Source: Candidatus Mcinerneyibacteriota bacterium
GTDB taxonomy: Bacteria > AUK180 > JAQVHJ01
Reading direction: 5' to 3'
Length of the DNA stretch: 15,473 bases
Assembly: GCA_030630935.1 (NCBI GenBank)
Contig: DAOVMD010000020.1
Span: 1-15,473 of the forward strand
Shown here: piece by piece, positions 1 through 6,137 of the stretch
Layout: the number at the start of each line of letters is the position of its first letter
Numbering within the stretch: the first letter of the stretch is position 1
The notes under the pieces: generated by a model
The model's database searches: none
What the model was told of the DNA's origin: nothing
Seen by the model: the letters and a program-made list of their open reading frames with translations, nothing else
Translations under genes and position numbers: made by a program

Positions 1-68
1 AAAACAGCTTCAACTACTTGTTTTAACCTGTCAAAATCGAGGTCTGAATTATTGTTTTCTATTTCCAT
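1..68 (-). CDS. scpB: ScpB, N-terminal fragment (runs off the window edge)
   Basis: This is the start of the gene after scpA on the minus strand. It begins with ATG at 68-66, and about 22 codons are visible before the window ends. The peptide starts MEIENNNSD and continues LDFDRLKQVVEAV, which matches the usual ScpB opening, where a short acidic leader precedes the first winged-helix helix (LKxxIEALLF in typical members). The ATG lies inside the last codons of scpA, giving a 10-base overlap, and AAGGGA sits about 7 bases upstream as a ribosome binding site. ScpB forms a dimer that binds ScpA and the SMC ATPase in the condensin-like complex. The order scpA-scpB with overlap is typical. Only the N-terminus is visible, so the call rests on the short match plus context. 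Confidence 0.8.
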   Translation of the reverse strand, partial: MEIENNNSDLDFDRLKQVVEAV

Positions 69-844
69 TGCAGTTCCCTTAATAAGTTATCACTTTCCAC
101 ATTAGTAAGGTCAGCTAAAACGTTTACAAAAATCTTTCCAAATGGAATTAATTGTTCCAGTGAAATCAATTGCATTGAAGTGAGTTCAAGAATTGTAATC
201 AGGGTTATTACTATCTCCAATTTTGATTCTGCCTTCCTGCAAAGATCAACTAATGTCCATTCCTTCTTTTCCCTAAATTTATCCAGGAGCTCCCGGATTT
301 TTTCGTCTATTGAGAACTGTTCTTTAATTATCTCAATTATCTCAGGGGAAGTTGCCCGTTCAATTGCATCTTTGAAAGCATTTATCAGTGTAAATAACTT
401 TACTTCTGAAATTAAATGATCCTCGAAATCGAGTTCCTTCTTGACTGAGATATTTTTTAATTCAAAAGACGGACGCGGGAACATTTGAGTTTGGTATTCT
501 GCCTTCAATTTTAATCTCTCCGCAACTTCTTTAAATTTTTTATATTCCCTGATTGCCTCTTCAATCTCGTGCATATCCTCTTCAAGTACTCTTTCTTCTT
601 CCTCAGATAACATGCCCAGGGGTAGAAGCATTCGTGATTTAAGGTAAATTAATCGTGCTGCCATAACAATAAATTCACTTGCGAGATTGATATTGAACTT
701 CTTCATCTTCTCAAGGTATTCAAGATATTGATTGGTTATATCAATGATTGGGATATTCAGGATGTCAACTTCATTCTTCTCAACTAAGAACACTAGCAAT
801 TCAAGCGGTCCTTCAAAATCTTCAACAATTACAAAATACGACAT
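59..844 (-). CDS. scpA: Segregation and condensation protein A (ScpA)
   Basis: A 261-residue kleisin subunit, a normal length for ScpA. It bridges the SMC heads and binds the ScpB dimer to form the bacterial condensin. The N-terminus carries the family signature: FEGPLELLVFLVEKNEVDI at about residues 10-28, then IPIIDITNQYLEYLE at about 32-46, and ARLIYLKSRMLLP at about 63-75. These form the helical bundle that contacts the SMC neck. A charged, Glu-rich linker follows (about 80-110). The C-terminal winged helix (about 190-261) contains WTLVDLCRKAESKLEIVITLITILEL, which is typical of the segment contacting the SMC cap. The start ATG (844-842) lies 9 bases after the trpS stop with a weak GGTGA in front, so it is probably translated from the same transcript. 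The stop overlaps the scpB start by 10 bases. Confidence 0.95.
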   Translation of the reverse strand: MSYFVIVEDFEGPLELLVFLVEKNEVDILNIPIIDITNQYLEYLEKMKKFNINLASEFIVMAARLIYLKSRMLLPLGMLSEEEERVLEEDMHEIEEAIREYKKFKEVAERLKLKAEYQTQMFPRPSFELKNISVKKELDFEDHLISEVKLFTLINAFKDAIERATSPEIIEIIKEQFSIDEKIRELLDKFREKKEWTLVDLCRKAESKLEIVITLITILELTSMQLISLEQLIPFGKIFVNVLADLTNVESDNLLRELQWK

Positions 845-853
845 AATTCACCA

Positions 854-1840
854 TTATAAAATTAAATTCATTGCTTTATTAACCATTTCCATCGTTTCCC
901 CGGCTCTTTCACTTGCCTTTTTTGAGCCTTCTTTAACAATGTCAATTATGTAATCATCAGTGAGTTCACTTCTCTTTTTATGAATTGGTTCAAAGAACTC
1001 ACTCATTTTCTTAAGGAGTATTTTCTTGCAGTCAACACAGCCTATCTTTGCCTGAGTACAGCCTTCCCTAATCTCGTTTAGAGTTTCTTCCGACTGCTCA
1101 AAAACCTTATGGTAAGAATAAACATTGCAGATATCAGGATTTCCAGGGTCAGTTTTTCGTTTCCGGGCCGGGTCAGTTACCATCGGCATTATCTTTTTCG
1201 TGATAAGATCCATTTCGTCAGAGAGGTAAATACAGTTATCATAACTTTTTGACATCTTTCTATTATCAAGCCCTAATAACTTGGAAGTTTTCGTTAAAAC
1301 AGCAGAGGGTTCAGGGAAGATCTCGCCATAGAAGGAGTTGAATCTCCTGACTATCTCACGGCTTATCTCAAGATGTGCAAGCTGGTCTTCACCGACTGGA
1401 ACATGATGTGCACGGTAAACAATTATATCAGAAGTCATTAAAACCGGGTAACCAAGCAGACCTAAATTAATAGTCTCCTTTCCTTCAATATCCTTAACCT
1501 TATCTTTATAAGTCGGGCATCGGGATAACCAACCAACAGGTGTAATCATTCCAAGTAATAAATTTAACTCAGCATGTTCCTTAACATAGGATTGAATAAA
1601 AACAGTCGCAACCTCAGGGTCAATACCAACCGCAAACCAATCACGAAGCATCTCAATTGAGAAATCACGCATCTGTGAAGTATCATGTCTGTCGGTAAGA
1701 CCATGCCAGTTAGCAATAAAGAAGTAAGATTTATACTTGTGCTGCAGCTCAACATAGTTCTTTAATACTCCGAAATAATGACCAATATGCAGATTGCCGC
1801 TTACACGGTTTCCGCTTAATAATACTTTTTCTTTCTGCAT
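854..1840 (-). CDS. trpS: Tryptophanyl-tRNA synthetase
   Basis: A 328-residue class I aminoacyl-tRNA synthetase that charges tRNA(Trp) in the cytoplasm; the length is normal for bacterial TrpRS. The HIGH signature is literal (GNLHIGHYFG, about residues 15-24) and the KMSKS loop is intact (NRKMSKSYDN, about 193-202). Other family landmarks are GLLGYPVLMTSDI, the HVPVGEDQLAHLEISREI segment that shapes the tryptophan and adenylate site, and TDPARKRKTDPGNP after KMSKS. The start ATG at 1840-1838 has GGAG about 9 bases upstream. The gap to the upstream protease gene is 18 bases, so this is the second gene of the operon. Placement between a site-2 protease gene and scpA recurs in many bacterial genomes. 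No key residue appears to be missing. Confidence 0.97.
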   Translation of the reverse strand: MQKEKVLLSGNRVSGNLHIGHYFGVLKNYVELQHKYKSYFFIANWHGLTDRHDTSQMRDFSIEMLRDWFAVGIDPEVATVFIQSYVKEHAELNLLLGMITPVGWLSRCPTYKDKVKDIEGKETINLGLLGYPVLMTSDIIVYRAHHVPVGEDQLAHLEISREIVRRFNSFYGEIFPEPSAVLTKTSKLLGLDNRKMSKSYDNCIYLSDEMDLITKKIMPMVTDPARKRKTDPGNPDICNVYSYHKVFEQSEETLNEIREGCTQAKIGCVDCKKILLKKMSEFFEPIHKKRSELTDDYIIDIVKEGSKKASERAGETMEMVNKAMNLIL

Positions 1841-1858
1841 AATGCAAACTCCATAAAT

Positions 1859-2560
1859 TTATTTTAGCATTCCCAATCGGCCAAAACCTTCCCAAACTAA
1901 GAGTAAAAACGAATTAGGAAGTAGCGACTGGAAAACTAGTAAAACCAACGAAAACACTCCACGTAAAAAAAGATTTAGAACAACTACAATTACAATTATA
2001 TTTACAATGCGATTCCCGAAAATTCTATCGTATTGTTCTTCAATACGGAATGGTAAAAAGTGCCTCAGGATTCCGGCACCATCAAGTGGAGGTATGGGAA
2101 TCATATTGAAGATCATCAGGAAAATATTGATTATTGGTAAAAAGAATAAAATCATTGCGACCAGGACCATTCCATTTTCCGGGGTACCGATAGTTGGTTT
2201 TATAAAAATTGAGAAAATATATATCAAGATGATTGATCCAATACAAAGGATAAAATTTGATGCGGGGCCTGCAAAAGAAACAATTGCCATGTCCCGGCGT
2301 GTGTTTCTAAAATTTAAAGGATTTACAGGGACCGGTTTTGCCCAGCCGAATAATGGTAATCCTGTCAATGCCATAAAAATTGGAATAATAACCGTTCCCA
2401 CTAAATCAATATGAACAATGGGATTAAGAGTTAAACGGCCAAGATATTTTGCGGTCGGATCACCGAGCTTATCTGCAGCAAAAGCATGTGAGAACTCATG
2501 AAAACTTAATGAGATCAAAATAACTGGGTATGTAATTAATAACAGTAAAATTCGTTCCAT
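1859..2560 (-). CDS. Site-2 protease family (peptidase M50) membrane metalloprotease
   Basis: A 233-residue polytopic membrane protein of the SpoIVFB/S2P-like M50 family, a compact form without a PDZ domain. The zinc site is complete: HEFSH at residues 21-25 in the first helix and NMIPIPPLDG at about 152-161, with Asp160 as the third ligand. Between them lie GWAKPVPVNP (72-81) and FAGPASN (96-102), both typical of the family. At least five hydrophobic segments are evident (about 3-20, 55-68, 100-120, 130-151 and 187-210). Such enzymes cut within the membrane, but the substrate of this short subtype is generally unknown. The start ATG has AAAGGT about 7 bases upstream. It is the first gene of the minus-strand operon, directly behind a consensus promoter, and is followed by trpS and scpA. 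Confidence 0.93.
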   Translation of the reverse strand: MERILLLLITYPVILISLSFHEFSHAFAADKLGDPTAKYLGRLTLNPIVHIDLVGTVIIPIFMALTGLPLFGWAKPVPVNPLNFRNTRRDMAIVSFAGPASNFILCIGSIILIYIFSIFIKPTIGTPENGMVLVAMILFFLPIINIFLMIFNMIPIPPLDGAGILRHFLPFRIEEQYDRIFGNRIVNIIVIVVVLNLFLRGVFSLVLLVFQSLLPNSFLLLVWEGFGRLGMLK

Positions 2561-2608
2561 CTTTACCTTTTATATTATTATATATATAATATATATATCA
2601 AATTTTTT

Positions 2609-2637
2609 ATTATACTATAAAAGAAAGCGTTTGTCAA
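2609..2637 (-). promoter_or_regulatory. Consensus sigma70-type promoter for the protease-trpS-scpA-scpB operon
   Basis: Read on the minus strand, TTGACA (2637-2632) is followed by a 17-base spacer and TATAAT (2614-2609), a perfect match to both consensus hexamers with ideal spacing. Transcription would start near 2602, leaving a 5' leader of about 40 bases before the ATG at 2560. That leader contains an alternating TA tract (about 2577-2600) that could form a weak AT hairpin. This is the only promoter I can see for the four-gene operon. Confidence 0.85.
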
Positions 2638-2705
2638 TTGATTTTTACTAAAAAACAAGGGAGAGAACAGAGAATAGAAAACAGAAACATTGTATCCCAA
2701 ACGAT

Positions 2706-2759
2706 GTAGGGGCGAAGGGGCCTTCGCCCTGACCATAAGAACTTAATCCTCCCGAATGA
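2706..2759 (+). repeat. Family A palindromic repeat, copy A1
   Basis: A roughly 54-base element made of GTAGGGG, an imperfect palindrome (GGGGCGAAGG then CCTTCGCCC), the constant tail CTGACCATAAGAACTTAAT, and CCTCCCGAATGA. The same layout recurs at 5458, 5691 and, on the minus strand, inside 3103-3224. The stem differs between copies while the flanks stay constant. No coding sense was found in it. Confidence 0.8.
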
Positions 2760-2812
2760 AATGTATAAAAACAAACAAACTCGCTCCGCTCAAACTTTAA
2801 AAAACCGACAGG

Positions 2813-2863
2813 GAACTGACGAGAACTGACGAGAACATAGTGCATCGCTTCGCTCAGCAATGA
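2813..2863 (+). repeat. Short tandem repeat and REP-like fragment
   Basis: Two tandem copies of GAACTGACGA (2813-2822 and 2823-2832) are followed by GCATCGCTTCGCTCAGCAA and TGA (2842-2863). The second part matches the widespread intergenic repeat type of form ATTGC-TTCGCTC-GCAATGA. Related fragments in this window are at 5910-5947 and 15268-15279. The gap from 2641 to 3426 holds only such repeats and no gene that I can support. Confidence 0.5.
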
Positions 2864-2906
2864 AAAAGTAATATTGAAGAATTAAGAATGAATAATGTTT
2901 TTGCAT

Positions 2907-2967
2907 TTGATATTACAGTGCATTTGTTTAAAACTAATGTTGCTTAAAGATTCGGATGAATGTAAAA
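2907..2967 (+). repeat. Repeat B, copy 1
   Basis: A block of about 60 bases starting TTGATATT and ending in TGCTTAAAGATTCG plus ATGAATGTAAAA. It recurs at 5548-5607. The last 30 bases of the two copies differ at only two positions by eye, while the first half aligns more loosely (ATTTGTTTA shared). In both places repeat B lies between two copies of family A. It has no obvious dyad symmetry. Confidence 0.7.
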
Positions 2968-2993
2968 AACAATATTCACCGCACCGAAAAAGC

Positions 2994-3037
2994 GGGTAAA
3001 CTCCAGACACCCCGAAGTGAATTCGGGGTAAACTCCA
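2994..3037 (+). repeat. Hairpin between 12-base direct repeats
   Basis: CCCCGAA (3010-3016) and TTCGGGG (3022-3028) form a perfect 7-base stem with a GTGAA loop. The hairpin is bracketed by two direct copies of GGGTAAACTCCA (2994-3005 and 3026-3037), the second overlapping the stem. It has no following T-tract, so it does not look like a Rho-independent terminator. Confidence 0.55.
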
Positions 3038-3102
3038 AACGCAGAGGAAAACAAAAAAAAATAAAAGATAATATAAGAATGAAGAAGGATGTTTGAAATA
3101 TC

Positions 3103-3224
3103 CAGTAGGGGCGACTGGCCGGGCGCCCTTATCGTATTAACTAAGTATCCCATTAGATTTGATATGTTCGACATGGGAGGATTAAATCCTTTTGGTCAGG
3201 GCGTCCGGCCGGAAGCCCCTACTG
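3103..3224 (+). repeat. Head-to-head pair of family A palindromes (copy A2, terminal inverted repeats)
   Basis: The left end is a plus-strand copy of the family A head (CAGTAGGGGC then GACTGGCCGGGCGCCCT). The right end, read on the minus strand, is a complete copy: CAGTAGGGGC, stem TCCGGCCGGA, GCCCTGACCA, then a divergent AAGGAT and TTAATCCTCCC. The two CAGTAGGGGC ends therefore face outwards and act as terminal inverted repeats around about 120 bases. This layout resembles a small non-autonomous element or a REP doublet. There is no coding sequence inside. Confidence 0.65.
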
Positions 3225-3236
3225 ATTTTGCATAAG

Positions 3237-3273
3237 AATCGTACACGATTCCGATTGCCGGAGGCTCAGCCTC
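3237..3273 (+). repeat. Two short hairpins with constant cores, first block
   Basis: AATCGT-AC-ACGATT (3237-3250) and GAGGC-TCA-GCCTC (3261-3273). Matching hairpins follow family A copy A4 at 5783-5836, where they read AATCGT-TT-ACGATT and GGGGC-TTCA-GCCC, and both blocks end near CCAAAAC or GGAAAAC. The pairing is perfect while the sequence differs. Confidence 0.55.
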
Positions 3274-3426
3274 TTTAACTTTTCCAAAACGCAAGATAGA
3301 TCATCGATGCGCACTTATATTTTTTTTTAACATCAATAGCTTTAAAGAAGAGTATTATACTGAATAATACAAATATAATATTTATATCAAAATATCTGTG
3401 GTGTTATTTTTTTAGAGTTAAACCTG

Positions 3427-3455
3427 TTGACATTTGTATGGTTATATGATAAACT
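3427..3455 (+). promoter_or_regulatory. Promoter with extended -10 for the propeller gene pair
   Basis: TTGACA (3427-3432), a 17-base spacer, then TAAACT (3450-3455) preceded by TGA, giving an extended -10 (TGATAAACT). A start near 3462 would give a leader of about 20 bases before the small ORF at 3482. The same TGATAAACT word with the same spacing occurs at the promoter at 6138. Confidence 0.7.
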
Positions 3456-3481
3456 ATGAATCAAAATTATTAAGAGGAAGA

Positions 3482-3544
3482 ATGAATATTATAGAAGGAT
3501 TTAAGATGTTTAGATTTAAAATCAAATCAAGAGTGATAGTATGA
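3482..3544 (+). CDS. Putative 20-residue leader peptide
   Basis: ATG at 3482 has AGAGGAAG directly upstream, a better ribosome binding site than that of the following gene. The ORF encodes MNIIEGFKMFRFKIKSRVIV and ends with TGA at 3542-3544. That stop overlaps the ATG of the next gene in an ATGA arrangement typical of translational coupling. The next gene itself has only a weak AAGAG in front. The peptide is basic and hydrophobic with no run of a single amino acid, so classical attenuation is not indicated. It may simply deliver ribosomes to the downstream start, or it may be fortuitous. I do not recognise it. Confidence 0.4.
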   Translation: MNIIEGFKMFRFKIKSRVIV

Positions 3545-4494
3545 AGAAGACAGCATTTGTTCTGTTTTTTATAGTTTGTTTTTTGGGGATTTTAAGAACG
3601 ACATATCCGGATGGACTATATAGTCTTTTTATAAAAGAGTATAAAATTGTTCAAGATCAAATAATCTATACAGTAGGCTGGGTAAAAAAAATTAAAGGGC
3701 CTATTTTAGATATGATTATGGTAGAAGTAGTAGTAACTAAAAAGGAAGCAAAAAAGTTAGGAGTAAAGGGATTAGATCAACGTTCTTCTTCAGAGAAAAT
3801 AATGATTAAATATCCTAAGGTAGTATTAATTGGGTCTACTAAAGAAGAATATAAAGAATTAACCAAAACCATAAAGTTTTTCAATAAAAAGGGCAAAGTA
3901 AAAAAGAAAATAAAATTAATTATACTAGATGAATTTGTTCATCTTTCTCCAAATAAAAAAATTATAGGAATAAGAAAGTTTTATACCAGTGACTTAACAA
4001 TTTATAATCAAGATGGCAATGTGACAGGAAAATTTAAAGTAAAACCACTTAATGGGATTAAATTAGCTGATGATGGTTCTTTTATTGTTTATGGTTCTGA
4101 AATAGGAGTGATTCTAGGACCCGGTTCTATAAATTTCTATAATTCTTCCGGAACTTTGATTAAAGAAATAAAAAAAGAAAAACAATTTGTAATAAAGGCA
4201 AAATATACTCCTAATAACCATTTTGTATTGTCAATTATTCTCAACTATCTCGACTCTTTTGCTTATTTGACTTGTTTTGACAAAGAAGGTAATGAAAAAT
4301 GGAGATATAAACTTGTTGATTTGAAAACAATAGGTTTAAGAAGTAAACATTATACATATCCTTTTGAACAAATAGAAATATCTGAAGATTCACAAAAAAT
4401 TGTTGTCAGAGGTTATTCAGTGTTAAAGCCATGTAAGAAACAATGGATATTTGATATACATGGGAAGTTGTTAGAAACAAAAGAAGGATGGTAG
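3541..4494 (+). CDS. Unknown exported protein with beta-propeller-like repeats (first of a pair)
   Basis: I do not recognise a family for this 317-residue protein. The N-terminus (MKKTAFVLFFIVCFLGILR) has a basic start and hydrophobic core, so it is probably exported or anchored by a signal sequence. The body shows a recurring beta-hairpin unit of the form aromatic-Asn/Asp-x-x-Gly: FFNKKGKV (about 112), YNQDGNVTG (about 153), FYNSSGTLI (about 199), CFDKEGNEKW (about 249) and FDIHGKLLE (about 306). Strand-like stretches such as SFIVYGSE and KIVVRGY lie between them. Spacing of 40-55 residues fits blades of a WD40/TolB/PQQ-like propeller, a ligand- or protein-binding fold. The start overlaps a 20-codon ORF (ATGA). 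The gene is visibly more AT- and Lys-rich than the housekeeping genes and overlaps its partner downstream. Function is unknown; paralogy with the next gene is an inference from the shared motif. Confidence 0.6.
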   Translation: MKKTAFVLFFIVCFLGILRTTYPDGLYSLFIKEYKIVQDQIIYTVGWVKKIKGPILDMIMVEVVVTKKEAKKLGVKGLDQRSSSEKIMIKYPKVVLIGSTKEEYKELTKTIKFFNKKGKVKKKIKLIILDEFVHLSPNKKIIGIRKFYTSDLTIYNQDGNVTGKFKVKPLNGIKLADDGSFIVYGSEIGVILGPGSINFYNSSGTLIKEIKKEKQFVIKAKYTPNNHFVLSIILNYLDSFAYLTCFDKEGNEKWRYKLVDLKTIGLRSKHYTYPFEQIEISEDSQKIVVRGYSVLKPCKKQWIFDIHGKLLETKEGW

Positions 4495-4496
4495 AG

Positions 4497-5372
4497 ATGA
4501 AGAAGAAATTTAAATTGTTTTTTGTTTTATTTATCTTTATGGTCAGTTTTTTTTCTAATAAGCTAATATGTAAGTGTGATCACTATTTTGATATGAATAA
4601 ACAGAAATTTGTAAATGTTTGGGAATATTATTCATCAAATAAGAATTATAAAATTTCAATTATCTCAAAAAGTTTTCCTGATGAAGATGGGTATTCTTTA
4701 TGTTATATTGAAGATAAGAATAGTAAAAAGATCAATGAATTTCCAATAAATTTTATACCAAGCTGGACGTTTATTACAAATGATTCAAAACACATTGTTT
4801 TTATCGAAGGAGCTTATTATAGTAAATCGAGAGACATATTTTTTTATAATTCTGATGGTGAGTTAATACGAAAACAAGGACCATTTGGTAAGTTTTCAGA
4901 AGCTGAAATGACAAAAGGTGTAGGATATTTTGTTCTTTTAAATCCATATAAGACAAATTCAGATTTAAGTGAGAATAAAATTAATGGTTATTATACACTT
5001 GTATTATTTAATGTAAAATCCGGAAAGCTATTATGGGAAGTAAAAACTAATGGAATTACACAATACGGTACTCAATTATTATGCTCTGAGAATGCTGAAT
5101 GGATTTTGGTATCAAGTGAAGTCTATTTTTTGAACTCTTTAATAAAAAATAAGGAATTTTATAAGATAATTCTTTTTAATAGGAAAGGTAAAAAAACAGA
5201 TGAAATAATATTAGATGGATATGGTTATCATTTAAAACATTTTTCAAATGATGGAAAAGATCTTTTTTTGATAAAAAGAGATAAAAGAGATAAACATAAA
5301 ATAATTAAGATAAATTATAAAAATAATAATGGAAAGTTAATATTAATTAATGAAGTGAATATAAAAAAATAA
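4497..5372 (+). CDS. Unknown exported protein with beta-propeller-like repeats (second of the pair)
   Basis: About 291 residues; no family recognised. An upstream in-frame ATG at 4488 is possible, but there the AAGG (4484-4487) directly abuts the start. The ATG at 4497 has 9 bases of spacing and gives MKKKFKLFFVLFIFMVSFF, a clean signal-peptide-like N-terminus, so I prefer it. The ILICKC-like stretch that follows lacks a proper lipobox. Blade-like units are visible: FFYNSDGELIRK (about 119), LFNVKSGKLLWEV (about 170) and LFNRKGKKTDEI (about 231), each preceded by strand-like sequence such as KHIVFIEG or EWILVSSE. This is the same architecture as the preceding gene, with which it shares an operon (ends overlapping or 2 bases apart). 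The gene is very AT-rich, with long A and T runs. It may be a paralogue or functional partner of the first protein; the role is unknown. Confidence 0.6.
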   Translation: MKKKFKLFFVLFIFMVSFFSNKLICKCDHYFDMNKQKFVNVWEYYSSNKNYKISIISKSFPDEDGYSLCYIEDKNSKKINEFPINFIPSWTFITNDSKHIVFIEGAYYSKSRDIFFYNSDGELIRKQGPFGKFSEAEMTKGVGYFVLLNPYKTNSDLSENKINGYYTLVLFNVKSGKLLWEVKTNGITQYGTQLLCSENAEWILVSSEVYFLNSLIKNKEFYKIILFNRKGKKTDEIILDGYGYHLKHFSNDGKDLFLIKRDKRDKHKIIKINYKNNNGKLILINEVNIKK

Positions 5373-5457
5373 AATATATAAGTTTTTATGTGCCGGTTTT
5401 TTACTTCTTATATTAAATTAATCATATTTTAAATACCAACAAGATAGTAGTAAAAAT

Positions 5458-5511
5458 CAGTAGGGGCGACCGGTCGGGCGCCCTGACCATAAGCAATAAA
5501 ACACCCATACG
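5458..5511 (+). repeat. Family A palindromic repeat, copy A3
   Basis: CAGTAGGGGC, then a stem centred on GACCGGTC, then GCGCCCTGACCATAAG. The tail after ATAAG is degenerate (ACACCCATACGA where other copies have TCCTCCCGAATGA). It begins 85 bases after the second propeller gene and mirrors copy A1, which precedes that gene pair. The region 5373-6137 holds only repeats and no gene that I can support. Confidence 0.75.
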
Positions 5512-5547
5512 ATAAAAAGATAAAAGCAAAAGAAAGAATTCTCACCA

Positions 5548-5607
5548 TTGATATTGTTTATATTTGTTTAGAGCATTTGTTGCTTAAAGATTCGATTGAA
5601 TGTAAAA
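5548..5607 (+). repeat. Repeat B, copy 2
   Basis: Second copy of the block at 2907-2967, with TTGATATT at its start and TGCTTAAAGATTCG plus TTGAATGTAAAA at its end. It is followed by CACACCGCAAAAAAG, which loosely resembles CACCGCACCGAAAAAG after copy 1, so similarity may extend further. It lies between family A copies A3 and A4, as copy 1 lies between A1 and A2. Confidence 0.7.
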
Positions 5608-5690
5608 TTAACTACGGATCACACTGAACACACCGCAAAAAAGAGAAAAAAGAAAGATATTTAAAAACCTCAACAAAATATTATTAAAAG

Positions 5691-5745
5691 CAGTAGGGGT
5701 TAAGGGCCTTAACCCTGACCATAAGAACTTAATCCTCCCGAATGA
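5691..5745 (+). repeat. Family A palindromic repeat, copy A4
   Basis: CAGTAGG, then a perfect 9-base stem (GGGTTAAGG and CCTTAACCC around a single G), then TGACCATAAGAACTTAAT and CCTCCCGAATGA. Outside the stem it is almost identical to copy A1, while both stem arms changed together (GCGAAGG/CCTTCGC in A1, GTTAAGG/CCTTAAC here). This argues for selection on, or copying of, the hairpin. Confidence 0.8.
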
Positions 5746-5782
5746 CAAATTAAATCTTTACATCATTGATAAACTTTTTAGA

Positions 5783-5869
5783 AATCGTTTACGATTATTA
5801 TGACAATGATGCGTAGCCTGGGGCTTCAGCCCTAGGAAAACGATTGAAGAACACAAGCCGTTTACGGCT
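5783..5869 (+). repeat. Three short hairpins with constant cores, second block
   Basis: AATCGT-TT-ACGATT (5783-5796); CCTGGGGC-TTCA-GCCCTAGG (5817-5836, with one G-T pair); AGCCGT-TT-ACGGCT (5856-5869). The first and third share the core CGTTTACG but have different, still complementary, outer bases. The first two correspond in order and type to the hairpins at 3237-3273. Confidence 0.6.
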
Positions 5870-5880
5870 AGTATGAAAAC

Positions 5881-6066
5881 AATTCTTTTGTCTTTGGATG
5901 ACCACAGATTGCCGCAGTCAAGCTCTTCGCTCTTTCCTTCGCAATGACAAATATCGTATGTTTAAATCCTTATGTCCAATTCTTTTATCTTTGGATGACT
6001 ACAGATTGCCGCGGTTTGCTTTAGCGCGTGGCTGGAGTGGAACGGAAGTCATCCCGACGCGTCGGG
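5881..6066 (+). repeat. Direct repeat of about 38 bases with REP-like ATTGCCGC...CAATGACA units
   Basis: AATTCTTTTGTCTTTGGATG at 5881 and AATTCTTTTATCTTTGGATG at 5978 begin two copies about 38 bases long (5881-5918 and 5978-6015), each continuing with ACAGATTGCCGC. Each copy is followed by a divergent stretch ending in CAATGACA (5942-5949 and 6068-6075). The second contains the perfect 14-base palindrome CCCGACGCGTCGGG (6053-6066). The ATTGCCGC...TTCGC...AATGACA layout matches the intergenic repeat type common in many bacteria. An ORF across this block is a translation of repeats and is not a gene. Confidence 0.65.
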
Positions 6067-6137
6067 ACAATGACAAAGTGGCGTTCTCGAACAATCCAAA
6101 GGTGTTCAGTGCCCTTCCATAAAAAGTTAAATTTTTC

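Noticed and set aside
3010-3028. Rho-independent terminator at the CCCCGAA/TTCGGGG hairpin
   Set aside because: No T-run follows on either strand and no gene ends next to it.
2648-3174. Two minus-strand open frames (2648-2860 and 2944-3174)
   Set aside because: Both run across repeats A1, B and A2 and the hairpins, have no ribosome binding site, and include translated palindromes. They are better explained as non-coding repeats.
3103-3224. Insertion sequence
   Set aside because: The inverted ends are convincing, but only about 120 bases lie between them with no transposase, and no target-site duplication could be identified. At most it is a non-autonomous element.
4553-4580. Lipoprotein signal (lipobox) in the second propeller protein
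   Set aside because: Cysteines follow the hydrophobic core, but the residue before the first is Ile and the pattern [LVI][AST][GA]C is not met.
2706-5745. CRISPR array
   Set aside because: The repeats are few, irregularly spaced, in both orientations and variable in their stems; there are no regular spacers and no cas genes nearby.
5898-6122. Open frame of 74 codons on the plus strand
   Set aside because: It lies entirely in the ATTGCCGC...AATGACA repeat block; its sequence is translated repeat with no ribosome binding site and no protein-like pattern.
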